From the NCBI GenBank assembly GCA_030491005.1, contig JAKZMJ010000008.1:62001-126000 (forward strand): a DNA stretch of 64,000 bases, given 5' to 3'. This DNA comes from Sulfurospirillum sp. Lineage in GTDB: Bacteria > Campylobacterota > Campylobacteria > Campylobacterales > Arcobacteraceae. The translations under genes and the position numbers were made by a program. Every line of letters begins with the position of its first letter. The first letter of the stretch is position 1. Below are positions 8,407-18,501 of the stretch, one piece after another. The notes beneath the pieces were generated by a model, which saw only the letters and a list, made by a program, of their open reading frames with translations, searched no databases and was not told the DNA's origin.

Positions 8407-9606
8407 ATGAAACTACAAGAAATTAAAAATATTGATATAGTAGGAAAGAAGATTTTTATTAGATGTGACTTTAATGTTCCTATGGATGAATATAACAATA
8501 TTACAGATGATAGAAGAATAAAATCAGCACTTAATACCATTAGATACTGTATTGATAATGATTGTAGTATTATTCTAGCATCTCATTTTGGACGACCTAA
8601 AGATAAATATGATGAAAAATGCTCCCTTAAACCAGTTGCTAAAAGATTACATACACTATTAAAACAAGAAATTAAAATGGCTAAAAATGTTGTTCAAGAA
8701 GACACTTTAAAATTAGCAAAGAACTTACAAGCAGGTGAGATTTTACTTTTAGAAAATGTACGATATAACAAAGGCGAAATTTTAAACGATAAAGAATTTG
8801 CTTCTAAATTAGCTTCTATGGCTGATGTTTATATCAATGATGCTTTTGGAGTCTCACATAGAGCTCATGCCTCTATTGATGCTATTACAAAACATTTTGA
8901 TATGCAACATAGAGCTGCTGGATTTTTGCTAACAAAAGAGATTAAATTTTTCCATCATATAGTTCATGAGCCAAAGCGTCCTTTTGTGTCTATTGTAGGA
9001 GGCTCTAAGGTATCTGGAAAATTACAAGCTTTATATAATCTAATTCCAAAAGTTGATAAGATTTTAATAGGTGGAGGTATGGCTTTTACCTTTTTAAAAG
9101 CCCTTGGTCATGAAATTGGAAATTCTTTAGTAGAAGAAGATTTAATTCCCCAAGCTATTAAGATTATGGATGAGGCAAAAACCCTTGGTGTTAAGTTTTA
9201 TCTTCCTGTTGATGTAGTTGCAGCCCAAGCTTTTGATAGTGAAGCAATTGCCAAATTAGTAACTGCACAAGAAATACCAAAAGATTGGATGGGGCTTGAT
9301 ATTGGACCAGCAACTGCTTTACTTTTTGCTCAAGCCCTTGAAGATGCCAATACTATTTTATGGAATGGTCCCATGGGTGTTTATGAGATGGATAAATTTG
9401 CAAAAGGAAGTAGAAAAATATCTCATGCAGTTGCATCTTCATATGCTACAACAGTCGTAGGTGGTGGAGATACTGCTGATTTAGTAAGAAGAACTGGCGA
9501 TGAAGATGAAATGACTTTTATTAGTACAGGTGGAGGAGCTTCTTTGGCATTAATTGAAGGCAAAAACTTACCAGGTGTTAAAGCTTTAATAATAGAGGAT
9601 AAATAA
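8407..9606 (+). CDS. pgk: Phosphoglycerate kinase
   Basis: Pgk makes ATP from 1,3-bisphosphoglycerate, or the reverse in gluconeogenesis. The N-terminal domain carries RCDFNVPMD and the ASHFGRPK substrate motif; the C-terminal nucleotide domain shows [20 protein letters not shown] and [10 protein letters not shown] choose ATG 8407 (399 residues), which has AAGGAT eight bases upstream; the longer frame from 8362 would overlap gap and adds residues unlike the family. It abuts tpiA without a gap. Confidence 0.97.
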   Translation: MKLQEIKNIDIVGKKIFIRCDFNVPMDEYNNITDDRRIKSALNTIRYCIDNDCSIILASHFGRPKDKYDEKCSLKPVAKRLHTLLKQEIKMAKNVVQEDTLKLAKNLQAGEILLLENVRYNKGEILNDKEFASKLASMADVYINDAFGVSHRAHASIDAITKHFDMQHRAAGFLLTKEIKFFHHIVHEPKRPFVSIVGGSKVSGKLQALYNLIPKVDKILIGGGMAFTFLKALGHEIGNSLVEEDLIPQAIKIMDEAKTLGVKFYLPVDVVAAQAFDSEAIAKLVTAQEIPKDWMGLDIGPATALLFAQALEDANTILWNGPMGVYEMDKFAKGSRKISHAVASSYATTVVGGGDTADLVRRTGDEDEMTFISTGGGASLALIEGKNLPGVKALIIEDK

Positions 9607-10311
9607 ATGATAATAGCAGCTAATTTTAAAACAAATCATACAAGGTCTAGTACTAAGGAATTTGTTTTAGATGTAAATGAATATTTAGAAATAAATGAAA
9701 ACAATGAAGTTTATATTTTTCCAAGTACAACAGCCTTAGATAAATTTGATACAGTTGCAAACTTGCATTTAGGAGTTCAAAATGCTTACCATGTAGAACA
9801 AGGTTCATATACAGGTGAAATAGGAAGTATACAATTAGAAGAATTTGCTATTAAAACTATTTTATTAGGTCATAGTGAAAGAAGACATATTTTAAAAGAA
9901 TCCCAAGAAGAAATAACAAAAAAATTTAATTATTACAAAGATTTAGCTTATAAGATAATTTATTGTATTGGTGAACCATTGGAAGTAAAAAATATATCTT
10001 ATGAAGAAACTATGTCATATCTTTGGGGACAGCTTGATGGTATAGATATTTCTTATGAGCATTTAATCTTAGCTTATGAACCTGTATGGGCTATTGGTAC
10101 AGGAATTAGTGCCACAAGTGAGGATATAAAAGCTATACATTTAGGTATAAAAGAAAAAATTGACAAACCACTTTTATATGGTGGATCGGTAAAAGTTACA
10201 AATGTGAGAGATATTTGTTTAATTGATGGAGTTGATGGCGTTTTAATAGGAACTGCTTCATGGATAAAAGAAGACTTTATACAAATTTTAGAAAATACAA
10301 AGGATATATAA
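9607..10311 (+). CDS. tpiA: Triosephosphate isomerase
   Basis: TpiA interconverts dihydroxyacetone phosphate and glyceraldehyde 3-phosphate. Catalytic residues are visible: Lys8 in NFKTN, His in LGHSERR and Glu in AYEPVWAIGTG. LLYGGSVK and DGVLIGTAS form the phosphate-binding end. At 234 residues it is shorter than the usual 250, a form I recall as normal in this phylum. Start ATG directly follows the pgk stop and its own stop directly precedes fabI. Confidence 0.96.
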   Translation: MIIAANFKTNHTRSSTKEFVLDVNEYLEINENNEVYIFPSTTALDKFDTVANLHLGVQNAYHVEQGSYTGEIGSIQLEEFAIKTILLGHSERRHILKESQEEITKKFNYYKDLAYKIIYCIGEPLEVKNISYEETMSYLWGQLDGIDISYEHLILAYEPVWAIGTGISATSEDIKAIHLGIKEKIDKPLLYGGSVKVTNVRDICLIDGVDGVLIGTASWIKEDFIQILENTKDI

Positions 10312-11136
10312 ATGATTATGCAAGGTAAAAAAGGTGTAGTTTTAGGTATTGCAAATAATAAATCAATTGCTTATGGAATTGCAAAAGCATGTAAAGAACA
10401 AGGTGCTACTATGGCATTTACATATTTAAATGATTCTTTGAAAAAAAGAGTTGAACCAATAGCAAAAGAATTTGGGAGCCAAGATTTTGTATATCCTTGT
10501 GATGTATCAAATCCTGATGAAATTAAAGCTTTAAAAGTTTCTTTAGAAAGAGATTTAGGACAAATTGATTTTATCGTACATTCAATTGCTTTTGCTCCAA
10601 AAGATGGATTAACTGGAAGATTTTATGATATTCCTAAAAGCTCTTTTAATATTGCTATGGATATATCTGTTTATTCTTTAATTGAAGTTGTTCGTGAATT
10701 AAAACCTCTTATGAGTTCAAATGCTTCCATTTTAACTTTAACTTATTATGGTGGTGCTAAATATATTCCAAATTATAATTTAATGGGTGTTGCAAAAGCA
10801 GCCTTAGAAATGACTACAAAATATCTAGCAGAAGATTTAGGGAAAGATGGTATTAGAGTAAATGCTATTAGTGCAGGTCCTATTAAAACTTTAGCAGCAG
10901 CTGGAATAGGGGAGTTTAGATTTATGCTTAAATGGAATGAAGCACATGCACCTTTAAAGAAAAATGTTACAACAAGTGAAGTTGGTAATTCAGGAATGTA
11001 TTTACTTTCAGATTTAAGCTTGGCAGTTACGGGTGAAATTCATTATGTTGATTGTGGTTATAATATTATGGGTATGCCTGCAACTATATTTGATGAAAAT
11101 GGAAAGCAAAAAATTGCATGGAATGGCGATAACTAG
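10312..11136 (+). CDS. fabI: Enoyl-[acyl-carrier-protein] reductase FabI
   Basis: FabI performs the last, NADH-dependent step of each fatty acid elongation cycle. The SDR-like fold is visible: GIANNKSIAYGIAKA at the cofactor-binding N-terminus, SIAFAPKDGLTG, and the active-site YNLMGVAKAALE (Tyr-X6-Lys). The length of 274 residues is typical. ATG 10312 abuts tpiA; ATG 10318 (MQGKKGVVLG) is an equally good start. The stop codon lies inside a terminator hairpin. Confidence 0.96.
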   Translation: MIMQGKKGVVLGIANNKSIAYGIAKACKEQGATMAFTYLNDSLKKRVEPIAKEFGSQDFVYPCDVSNPDEIKALKVSLERDLGQIDFIVHSIAFAPKDGLTGRFYDIPKSSFNIAMDISVYSLIEVVRELKPLMSSNASILTLTYYGGAKYIPNYNLMGVAKAALEMTTKYLAEDLGKDGIRVNAISAGPIKTLAAAGIGEFRFMLKWNEAHAPLKKNVTTSEVGNSGMYLLSDLSLAVTGEIHYVDCGYNIMGMPATIFDENGKQKIAWNGDN

Positions 11137-11164
11137 AAAAAGCGTAAGCTTTTTTGCTAGTTAT
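11129..11164 (+). terminator. Terminator at the end of gap-pgk-tpiA-fabI
   Basis: A long near-perfect inverted repeat has an ATAACTAG/CTAGTTAT outer stem and an AAAAAGC-GTAA-GCTTTTTT core. The core with its T run has the form of an intrinsic terminator. The left arm includes the fabI stop codon. Confidence 0.75.
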
Positions 11165-11238
11165 AAAGATAAATTAGAAAGTTTTAATTTTGAATTTTTT
11201 TGAATTTAAAATTAAATTTTTTAACAAATAGGAAACAA

Positions 11239-12444
11239 ATGAATATAGATTTTCAAGAACTAGCAGACAAATATCAAACACCTTATTATGTGTATGATTT
11301 TGATTATATTACAAAACAATTTAATGAATTAAAAGAAGCTTTTAAAGCAAGAAAGTCATTAATAGCATATGCACTAAAAGCTAATTCTAATTTATCCCTT
11401 ATTAAACATTTAGCAAAGCAAGGTTCAGGAGCTGATTGTGTTTCTATTGGGGAAGTTAAACGAGCTTTAAAAGTAGGTATTCCTGCTTATAAGATTATTT
11501 TTTCAGGTGTTGGAAAAATTGATTTAGAAATTAAACAAGCATTAGAGCTTAATATTTTGATGATAAATGTTGAAAGTGAAGCTGAGCTAGAAAGAATTGA
11601 GAGTATTGCAAAAAGTCTTAATAAAATAGTAAGAATTTCAATACGAGTTAATCCAAATATTGATCCTAAAACTCATCCTTATATTTCAACAGGCTTACAT
11701 GAAAATAAATTTGGTGTTGATATAAATACAGCTAAACGAATGTATATAAAATGTAAAAATTCAAAAAGTCTAGAACCTGTAGGAATTCACTGTCATATAG
11801 GTTCACAATTAACTAAGTTAGAACCACTTACTGAGGCTATTTCAATTCTTGCATCTTTACTTAAAAACTTAAAAGCTATTAAAATTGATATTTCATTTTT
11901 TGATGTAGGTGGTGGTTTGGGTATTATTTATGATAATGAAACTCTAATTGATACACAAGAATATGCTCAAATGATTTTAAAAGAATTATTTGGACTTGAT
12001 ATAACTATTGTTTGTGAACCTGGAAGATTTTTAGTTGGTAATTGTGGGTTTTTTATTACAAAAGTCTTGTATGAAAAAACAAATGAAAGTAAAAGGTTTG
12101 TAATAGTTGATGGAGCTATGAATGATTTACTAAGACCTGCTTTATATAATGCTCATCATAAAGTTGAACTTTTAAATGATAATAAAGATATTAGTGATTG
12201 TAATTTAGTAGGACCAATTTGTGAAAGTGGTGATTTTTTTGCAAAAGATATAAAGCTTCCCTCAAGCCAACATAATGATTTAGTTGCAATTTATGGTGCA
12301 GGTGCATATTGTTTTACTATGAGTTCAAATTATAATACAAGACCAAGAGTAGCCGAAATTGCTATTGAAGCTGGGAAAGATAGGTTAATTAGACAAAGAG
12401 AAACATTTGAAGATTTAATTGCTTTAGAAGAGAAGTTTTTATAA
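11239..12444 (+). CDS. lysA: Diaminopimelate decarboxylase LysA
   Basis: LysA is a PLP enzyme of fold type III that decarboxylates meso-diaminopimelate to lysine. The PLP lysine lies in AYALKANSN near residue 49, GVGGGLG-type binding appears as FDVGGGLGI, HCHIGSQ follows the barrel pattern, and CESGDFF supplies the active-site cysteine from the partner subunit. ATG 11239 (401 residues) is favoured by AGGAAA just upstream; the frame extends to a TTG at 11200 that lacks homology-like sequence. It heads lysA-pheA-hisC-dxs. Confidence 0.96.
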   Translation: MNIDFQELADKYQTPYYVYDFDYITKQFNELKEAFKARKSLIAYALKANSNLSLIKHLAKQGSGADCVSIGEVKRALKVGIPAYKIIFSGVGKIDLEIKQALELNILMINVESEAELERIESIAKSLNKIVRISIRVNPNIDPKTHPYISTGLHENKFGVDINTAKRMYIKCKNSKSLEPVGIHCHIGSQLTKLEPLTEAISILASLLKNLKAIKIDISFFDVGGGLGIIYDNETLIDTQEYAQMILKELFGLDITIVCEPGRFLVGNCGFFITKVLYEKTNESKRFVIVDGAMNDLLRPALYNAHHKVELLNDNKDISDCNLVGPICESGDFFAKDIKLPSSQHNDLVAIYGAGAYCFTMSSNYNTRPRVAEIAIEAGKDRLIRQRETFEDLIALEEKFL

Positions 12445-12483
12445 GATTAAGTTGTAAATAACTTTTAATACAAAAGGTAAAAT

Positions 12484-13551
12484 ATGAATGAAAGTGGATT
12501 AGAAAAATTAAGAAAAGAATTAGATTTAATTGATAATGATTTATTAGAACTTCTTAATAAAAGAATGAATATTGTTTATGAAGTAGGTGTTTTAAAAGCA
12601 AATAGTGGTGGTTCAATTTATAGACCTGAGAGGGAAAAAGCTATTATAAATAGACTTGTTTCTTTAAATGATGGAAAATTAAATAAAGTAGCTATTGAAG
12701 CTTTATTTCAAGAGATTTTTGCTATTTCAAGAAATTTAGAATTACCTGAAAATATTGCTTTTTTAGGTCCAGATGGTTCATTTACTCATCAAGCAGCTGA
12801 AAGTAGATTTGGTGCTATGAGTTCATATATTTCAATTTCATCAATAAAAGGAATTTTTGCACAAGTCAATAATAAAAAAGCAAAATTTGGTGTAGTTCCT
12901 ATAGAAAACTCATCAAATGGAATAGTAACAGATACAATTTCTTGCTTAAATAAATATAATTTAAAAATAATTGCCGAAGTTGTACTTGATATTCATCACA
13001 CATTAGCCAGTACTTGTGATAAAGTAGGAGATATTAAAAAAATTTATTCTAAAGATATAGCTTTTGATCAATGTAGAAATTTTTTAGAAAATTTTGGCTT
13101 AGATGAAGTAGAATTAATTCCAATAGAATCAACTACAAAAGCTGCCAAATTAGCATTAAAAGAGCCAAATTGTGCCGCTATTTGTTCTCATGTGGGTGCT
13201 AAAATGTATAACCTTCCTATTTTATTTGAAAATATTGAAGATAAAGATAACAATAAAACTAGATTTTTTATAATAAGTGATTTTCAAAATGCTAGTTCAG
13301 GACATGACAAAACATCTATTTTAGTAAAAATGCCAAATACTTCAGGGGCTTTAGTCGAATTTTTAAGTGATTTTGATAAAGCAGGGGTAAATTTAACTAA
13401 AATTAAATCACATATTGTTGAAGGTGATTCAATATTTTTTATAGATTTTAATGGACATAAAGACGATGAAGATATTAAAACAATTTTTCAAAAACATAAA
13501 TCTTCAATTAAATTTCTAGGTTCTTATGTAAAAGAAATTGAAGATATTTAA
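12484..13551 (+). CDS. pheA: Chorismate mutase/prephenate dehydratase PheA
   Basis: This bifunctional enzyme converts chorismate to prephenate and then to phenylpyruvate for phenylalanine synthesis. Domains in order: AroQ-type chorismate mutase (about 1-85), prephenate dehydratase (about 92-270, from IAFLGPDGSFTHQA to the KTRFFIIS motif), and a C-terminal ACT regulatory domain (about 280-355). Its presence suggests phenylalanine feedback control, which is typical of the family. It lies 39 bases after lysA and 8 before hisC. Confidence 0.96.
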   Translation: MNESGLEKLRKELDLIDNDLLELLNKRMNIVYEVGVLKANSGGSIYRPEREKAIINRLVSLNDGKLNKVAIEALFQEIFAISRNLELPENIAFLGPDGSFTHQAAESRFGAMSSYISISSIKGIFAQVNNKKAKFGVVPIENSSNGIVTDTISCLNKYNLKIIAEVVLDIHHTLASTCDKVGDIKKIYSKDIAFDQCRNFLENFGLDEVELIPIESTTKAAKLALKEPNCAAICSHVGAKMYNLPILFENIEDKDNNKTRFFIISDFQNASSGHDKTSILVKMPNTSGALVEFLSDFDKAGVNLTKIKSHIVEGDSIFFIDFNGHKDDEDIKTIFQKHKSSIKFLGSYVKEIEDI

Positions 13552-13559
13552 GGGAAAAT

Positions 13560-14666
13560 ATGAATTTTAATGAAGTATTAGATGATTGTAAAGTATATGA
13601 AGCTGGTAAACCAATCGAATTATTGGTGCGTGAGTATGGAATTGCTCCAAAAGATATAATCAAATTAGCTTCAAATGAAAATCCTTATGGTACATCTCCT
13701 AAAGTTAAGAAAAAAATTAAAGAATTAGTAAGTAACATGTATATATATCCTGATGATTCAATGTATGAATTAAAAGAAGCCTTAGCAAACAGATTTAATG
13801 TACAAAATGAAAATATAATCATGGGAGCAGGAAGTGATCAAATTTTAGATTTTTGTGTAAAAGCTAAATGTACAAAAAACTCAAAAATTCTTATGAGTAA
13901 AACTACTTTTGCTATGTATGAAATATATGGAAAACAAGCAGGGGCTACTATACTTAAGACTAAAGATGATGAGCATAATTTAGAACAGTTTTTATCTATG
14001 TATAAAGAGCATGGTGCTGATATTATTTTTTTATGCTTACCTAATAATCCTTTGGGTGAGTGTTTGAATAAAGATGATGTTTATACTTTTTTAGATGAAA
14101 TTAATAAAAATACTTTAGTTGTTATTGATGGAGCTTATCAAGAATATGCTTCTTTCAAAGATAAAAAAAAAGAGATTATTGCTAGTGATTTAATAAATAA
14201 ATATAATAACTGTATCTATTTAGGAACATTTTCAAAAGCTTATGCTTTAGGAGGTATGAGAATTGGCTATGGTATTGCACAAAAAAATATTATACAAGCA
14301 TTATTTAAATTACGACCTCCTTTTAATATAACAACATTATCTTTAATAGCTTCCATTGAAGCATTAAAAGATAAAGAATTTGTAGAAGAATGTATTTCTA
14401 AAAATTTTGAAGAAATGAAAAGATATGAAGAATATGCAAAGGAAAAAAGTTTTGAATATATTCCTTCTTATACAAACTTTATAAGCATTAAACTTGGTAA
14501 GTTATTTACCTCAAATGATATTGCTAATGCTTTATTAAAACGAGGTATAATAGTTAGAAATTTAGCAGCTTATGGTTTAAATACCATTCGCATAACAATT
14601 GGTTCAAAAGAGCAAAATACTAAAGTATTTAAAATTCTTGATGAAGTATTAGAAAAATTAAAATAA
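13560..14666 (+). CDS. hisC: Histidinol-phosphate aminotransferase HisC
   Basis: HisC is a fold type I PLP aminotransferase in histidine synthesis and may also act on aromatic keto acids, which would suit its place beside pheA. The family start LASNENPYGTSPKV, the PNNPLG motif and the PLP lysine in GTFSKAYALGGMRIGYG are all present. The length of 368 residues is typical. In Campylobacter jejuni hisC is followed, as I recall, by fliF-fliG-fliH and then dxs; here dxs follows after 15 bases and the flagellar genes are absent. Confidence 0.96.
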   Translation: MNFNEVLDDCKVYEAGKPIELLVREYGIAPKDIIKLASNENPYGTSPKVKKKIKELVSNMYIYPDDSMYELKEALANRFNVQNENIIMGAGSDQILDFCVKAKCTKNSKILMSKTTFAMYEIYGKQAGATILKTKDDEHNLEQFLSMYKEHGADIIFLCLPNNPLGECLNKDDVYTFLDEINKNTLVVIDGAYQEYASFKDKKKEIIASDLINKYNNCIYLGTFSKAYALGGMRIGYGIAQKNIIQALFKLRPPFNITTLSLIASIEALKDKEFVEECISKNFEEMKRYEEYAKEKSFEYIPSYTNFISIKLGKLFTSNDIANALLKRGIIVRNLAAYGLNTIRITIGSKEQNTKVFKILDEVLEKLK

Positions 14667-14681
14667 ATTTTAAGAAGTATT

Positions 14682-16484
14682 ATGGAAATTAAAAATAAAA
14701 CTCTTGATGAACTAGAAATTATTTGTCAAGATATTAGAAATAGAATTATTGATGTAATATCAAGAAATGGTGGACATTTCTCATCAACTTTAGGTGCTGT
14801 TGAGCTAAGTGTTGCTATGCACAAAGTATTTGATATTGAAAAAGATCCTTTTATCTATGATGTATCACATCAGTGTTATGCACATAAACTTATAAATGAC
14901 AGATGGGATGAATTTGAAACTATTAGACAATTTGGTGGGCTTTCTGGTTTTACAAAACCAAAAGAAAGTAAAGCTGATTATTTTGTAGCAGGACATAGTT
15001 CAACATCAATTTCACTTGCTTTAGGAGCTGCTAAAGCAATTAAATTAAAAGGTGAAGATAGAGTTCCTGTTGTGATGATAGGTGATGGTTCCATGAGTGC
15101 TGGTATAGTATATGAAGCTTTAAATGAATTAGGAGATATAAAATTACCAGTTGTTATTATCTTAAATGACAATGAAATGAGTATAGCTAAACCAATAGGA
15201 GCTATTTCAAAACATTTATCTAAACTTTTAGCAGGAAAATTTTATCAAAGCTTTAAAGAAAAAGTTGATAAGTTTATAATAAATAATATGTCAGAAGGCA
15301 CCATGTATGTTGCTAAAAAAATGGAAGATGCTTTAAAGCTTATAACTCCTGGAGTTTTATTTGAAGAAATGGGAATAGATTATATAGGTCCAATTGATGG
15401 ACATAATTTAGGTGAAATAATAGATACTTTAAAATTAGCAAAAAATTTAGGAAAACCTGTAATTGTACATGCAAGAACGGTCAAAGGAAAAGGTTATAAG
15501 ATAGCTGAGGGACATCATGAACATTGGCATGGTGTTGGACCATTTGATGTTAAAACGGGTGAGTTTATAAAAAAAAGTTCTGCTAAAAGTGCGACTGCCA
15601 TATTTGCAGATGCTTTGGGTGCTTTAGCTTTAAAATATGATAATGTTGTTGGAGTAACTGCTGCCATGCCAAGTGGTACAGGTATTAACAAATTAATGAA
15701 AAAATTTCCAAATAGATTTTGGGATGTTGCAATTGCAGAACAACATGCAGTAACATCAATGGCAGCTATGGCAAAAGAAGGTTTCAAAGCTTATATTACT
15801 ATATATTCTACATTTCTTCAGCGAGGCTTTGATCAAATCATTCATGATGTTTGCTTGATGAACTTAGCAGTTGTTTTTGCAATTGATAGAGCTGGTATAG
15901 TTGGTAATGATGGAGAGACACATCAAGGAGCTTTTGATATAAGCTTTTTAAGATGTTTACCAAATATGATTTTACTAGCACCAAGAGATGAACAAACACT
16001 AATTGATGCAATTAATTTTTCATATACTTTAAACTCACCTTGTGCCTTGCGTTATCCAAGGGGTTCTTTTGAAAATTTGGAATATAAAAGTGAAAAGTTT
16101 ATTTTAGGAAAAGCACAAGTTTTAAAAATAGGAAATTCTAAAAAACTATTTATTGGATATGGAGCAGGGGTACGAAGAGCTTGTGAAACTGAAAAGCTAC
16201 ACAATGAAGATATCACGATATTAGATTTACGTTTTGTTAAACCACTAGATAAAGATATTCTAAAACAATTAGCACAAAAATATGATAAATGGTATATTTT
16301 TTCTGATTCACAAAAACAAGGTGGAGTGGGCTCTGCCATTTTAGAATTTTTAAATGAAGAAAGTATTTTTATTAGTTTAAAATCTTTTGAATATGATGAT
16401 ATATTTATACAACATGGGGATACTAAAAAAGTAGAAGAATCTTTAGGGCTTTTGGCATCTCAGTTGGTAAGTAAAGTAGTTTAA
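14682..16484 (+). CDS. dxs: 1-deoxy-D-xylulose-5-phosphate synthase
   Basis: Dxs condenses pyruvate and glyceraldehyde 3-phosphate in a thiamine diphosphate-dependent step, the entry to the MEP isoprenoid pathway. The ThDP motif is GDGSMSAG with ILNDNEMSI about 25 residues later. The transketolase middle domain carries AIAEQHAV and GNDGETHQG. The C-terminal domain reads ILDLRFVKPLD. The length of 600 residues is close to the usual 615-640. The stop codon sits in the loop of a terminator stem. Confidence 0.97.
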   Translation: MEIKNKTLDELEIICQDIRNRIIDVISRNGGHFSSTLGAVELSVAMHKVFDIEKDPFIYDVSHQCYAHKLINDRWDEFETIRQFGGLSGFTKPKESKADYFVAGHSSTSISLALGAAKAIKLKGEDRVPVVMIGDGSMSAGIVYEALNELGDIKLPVVIILNDNEMSIAKPIGAISKHLSKLLAGKFYQSFKEKVDKFIINNMSEGTMYVAKKMEDALKLITPGVLFEEMGIDYIGPIDGHNLGEIIDTLKLAKNLGKPVIVHARTVKGKGYKIAEGHHEHWHGVGPFDVKTGEFIKKSSAKSATAIFADALGALALKYDNVVGVTAAMPSGTGINKLMKKFPNRFWDVAIAEQHAVTSMAAMAKEGFKAYITIYSTFLQRGFDQIIHDVCLMNLAVVFAIDRAGIVGNDGETHQGAFDISFLRCLPNMILLAPRDEQTLIDAINFSYTLNSPCALRYPRGSFENLEYKSEKFILGKAQVLKIGNSKKLFIGYGAGVRRACETEKLHNEDITILDLRFVKPLDKDILKQLAQKYDKWYIFSDSQKQGGVGSAILEFLNEESIFISLKSFEYDDIFIQHGDTKKVEESLGLLASQLVSKVV

Positions 16485-16494
16485 CTACTTTACT
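16470..16494. terminator. Bidirectional terminator between dxs and the Tad locus
   Basis: A perfect 11-base stem has AGTAAAGTAGT at 16470-16480 and its complement at 16484-16494, with a three-base loop. The dxs stop codon is inside it. It separates two convergent transcription units. Confidence 0.65.
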
Positions 16495-16517
16495 TTATCA
16501 TTTTTACTTAGCTATTT

Positions 16518-18053
16518 TTACTTAGTCATTTTTAAAGTAGTGCCACTTTTTTCTTTTTTAAAGTTTAGATTAAAAGCATCTAAATACATCTCTTTATCAT
16601 TTTTGTATGTTTTTTTAAGCATAGCTTTTTTATTGTGTTTTAGAAGATCTTCTTGATCATTGCTACTTGCATTAATAATCTCAGGAGTTATAAAAAATAC
16701 AAGTTCTTTTCTAGTATCATTGCTACTATGGCTTTTAAATAAGAAACCAAGAAGTGGTATATCTCCTAATAATGGTACTTTTTTATCTGCATTACTATTT
16801 TTTGAATTAACTAAACCACCTAAGATAATAGTAGATTTATTTTTTATTATAACAGATGTTTTAACTGATTTATCTTTAAAACCTGGTATTCCATCTACTT
16901 GATTTTTCCAGTCTATTTCTTTTGATTCAACATGTGTAGTTAAGCTAATAAACTCATTGTCCATTACTTCTTTAGCTGATATAGTTAGTTTTAGACCATA
17001 ATCAATAGGTTTTGTATCGGTTGTTATTCCATCACCATTTCTTTTAGTTACTTTAATATAAATAGTTCCACCAGCATGAAAAATTGCTTTTTTATTTTCT
17101 AAGGTTATTAAAGTTGTTTCATCTAAGATATTTGCAACTCCTTCTTTTGCTAGATAATTAATAGTAAGACCTGCATTAAAATTCTTTCCTAAAAAATTTG
17201 CAGCTGCTGTTAAACCACCTGTTAAACTTACGGCATTTTTCATTAAGCCATCTATTGCACTTTCAACTGAATCCATTCTTTGATTATTCAAGTTAAAGAA
17301 GCCAGGACGATCACTTACTAAAGATTGCTCGTATGTTTCTTTCACTCTATTTCCATCTTTATCTTCAACATAACGATAACTCTCTCTAAAAGGAGTGGGA
17401 TATTTATTTAGAGGATAATTTGAATTATTTATAGATTTGTAATTCTTACGAGACATAAACCAGTTGTTTTTCAAATCAAGATCTTTACCTTTTTCTATTT
17501 CAATAGCATATAGCTTAATTCTTATCATTTTTGGATTTGAAGTTGATAGTAAATTAACTATAACTTTTTTTGTATCAATTGCAGATTTTTGAAACATATC
17601 TAAGATTATCTTAATATCTTTTTCGTTTTGCACACTTCCTTTTAAAAAAATAGTTTCATTAATTTGTTCTATTATTAATTTTGGATATTTATCTTGTGCA
17701 AGATTTATTAAATTTGATAAATTTGGAATGATATTAAACTTTATACTTAAAAATGAATTATCAGTAAAGGTTACAATAGCACTTTCATTACTAGTTTGTC
17801 TTGCGAAAATTTTTAAACTTTGTAAAGGCAAGGTGTCATTGTCCATAAATTCAAGAATAATATTATCACTATTTGTAACTTGTACATCTTTTATTCTTTT
17901 TTCAAATTCTAAGACTTTATATGTATTCACATCCATATAAACTGTTTTGTCTTTAAAGTCTTTTTGTTTTATAATAATATTATTAGCATTTAATAATTCA
18001 ACAAAAATTATCAAATTAAAAAATAGTACAAGTATAATTTTTATATTTTTCAT
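16518..18053 (-). CDS. rcpA: Tad pilus outer-membrane secretin (RcpA/CpaC-like)
   Basis: This is the outer-membrane channel of the Tad (tight adherence) pilus. The 511-residue product begins with a hydrophobic signal peptide (about 1-23). It is followed by an N-terminal pilus-type domain (VYMDVNTYKVLEFEKRIKDV) and a BON-like region (ETIFLKGSVQNEKDIKIILD). The C-terminal secretin domain, about residues 300-485, shows the family ending VPLLGDIPLLGFLFKS followed by KELVFFITPEII. It is the last gene of the minus-strand Tad run, 10 bases after the upstream minor pilin-like gene. The lysine-rich C-terminal tail may bind a pilotin; none is seen here. Confidence 0.92.
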   Translation of the reverse strand: MKNIKIILVLFFNLIIFVELLNANNIIIKQKDFKDKTVYMDVNTYKVLEFEKRIKDVQVTNSDNIILEFMDNDTLPLQSLKIFARQTSNESAIVTFTDNSFLSIKFNIIPNLSNLINLAQDKYPKLIIEQINETIFLKGSVQNEKDIKIILDMFQKSAIDTKKVIVNLLSTSNPKMIRIKLYAIEIEKGKDLDLKNNWFMSRKNYKSINNSNYPLNKYPTPFRESYRYVEDKDGNRVKETYEQSLVSDRPGFFNLNNQRMDSVESAIDGLMKNAVSLTGGLTAAANFLGKNFNAGLTINYLAKEGVANILDETTLITLENKKAIFHAGGTIYIKVTKRNGDGITTDTKPIDYGLKLTISAKEVMDNEFISLTTHVESKEIDWKNQVDGIPGFKDKSVKTSVIIKNKSTIILGGLVNSKNSNADKKVPLLGDIPLLGFLFKSHSSNDTRKELVFFITPEIINASSNDQEDLLKHNKKAMLKKTYKNDKEMYLDAFNLNFKKEKSGTTLKMTK

Positions 18054-18063
18054 ATCTTTCCTT

Positions 18064-18498
18064 TTATTTTAATGTTACTCTTAATGTACAGACAGTGTTA
18101 AATCTATTCATAGGATTAAATTTTGTTTTTGAACTATTAATAGCTATTCCATCTTTGTGCAAAATATTACCTTTGAATGTATTAATACTACTAGTATTAA
18201 AAGTAACTTGATAATCCTGAATACTAGTTGATGAACTACAACTATAATCATTAGCTACCGTTACACCTCTTGCTAGTCTTTTTAAGCCAGTCATAACATC
18301 AGCTTTACTTACACCTTTTGCAATAGAATAAGATGCATATTCACTTATATCATCTAAGCTATCTTTTTTTCTTAAAATACTTCCATAATCTAAAATAAAC
18401 ACAAATACCCATACAAAAGCAGTAAAAATCACAAGCCACATCAAAATTTGTTCGATATAAGCATTTTTCATATTTGCTTGAATATTAGTTTTCAACAT
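18064..18498 (-). CDS. TadE-like minor pilin candidate
   Basis: This 144-residue protein has a short hydrophilic leader, one membrane span at about residues 19-38 and a periplasmic domain. Two cysteines (in YSCSSS and TVCTLRV) could form a disulfide. The layout fits TadE/TadF-type pseudopilins. The sequence around the span, KNAYIEQIL, resembles KKAFVDQML in the large pilin-like protein encoded at 24692-25951. It lies 3 bases after the CpaB-like gene and 10 before the secretin. The pseudopilin role is inferred from layout and context. Confidence 0.7.
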   Translation of the reverse strand: MLKTNIQANMKNAYIEQILMWLVIFTAFVWVFVFILDYGSILRKKDSLDDISEYASYSIAKGVSKADVMTGLKRLARGVTVANDYSCSSSTSIQDYQVTFNTSSINTFKGNILHKDGIAINSSKTKFNPMNRFNTVCTLRVTLK

Positions 18499-18501
18499 GG
18501 T

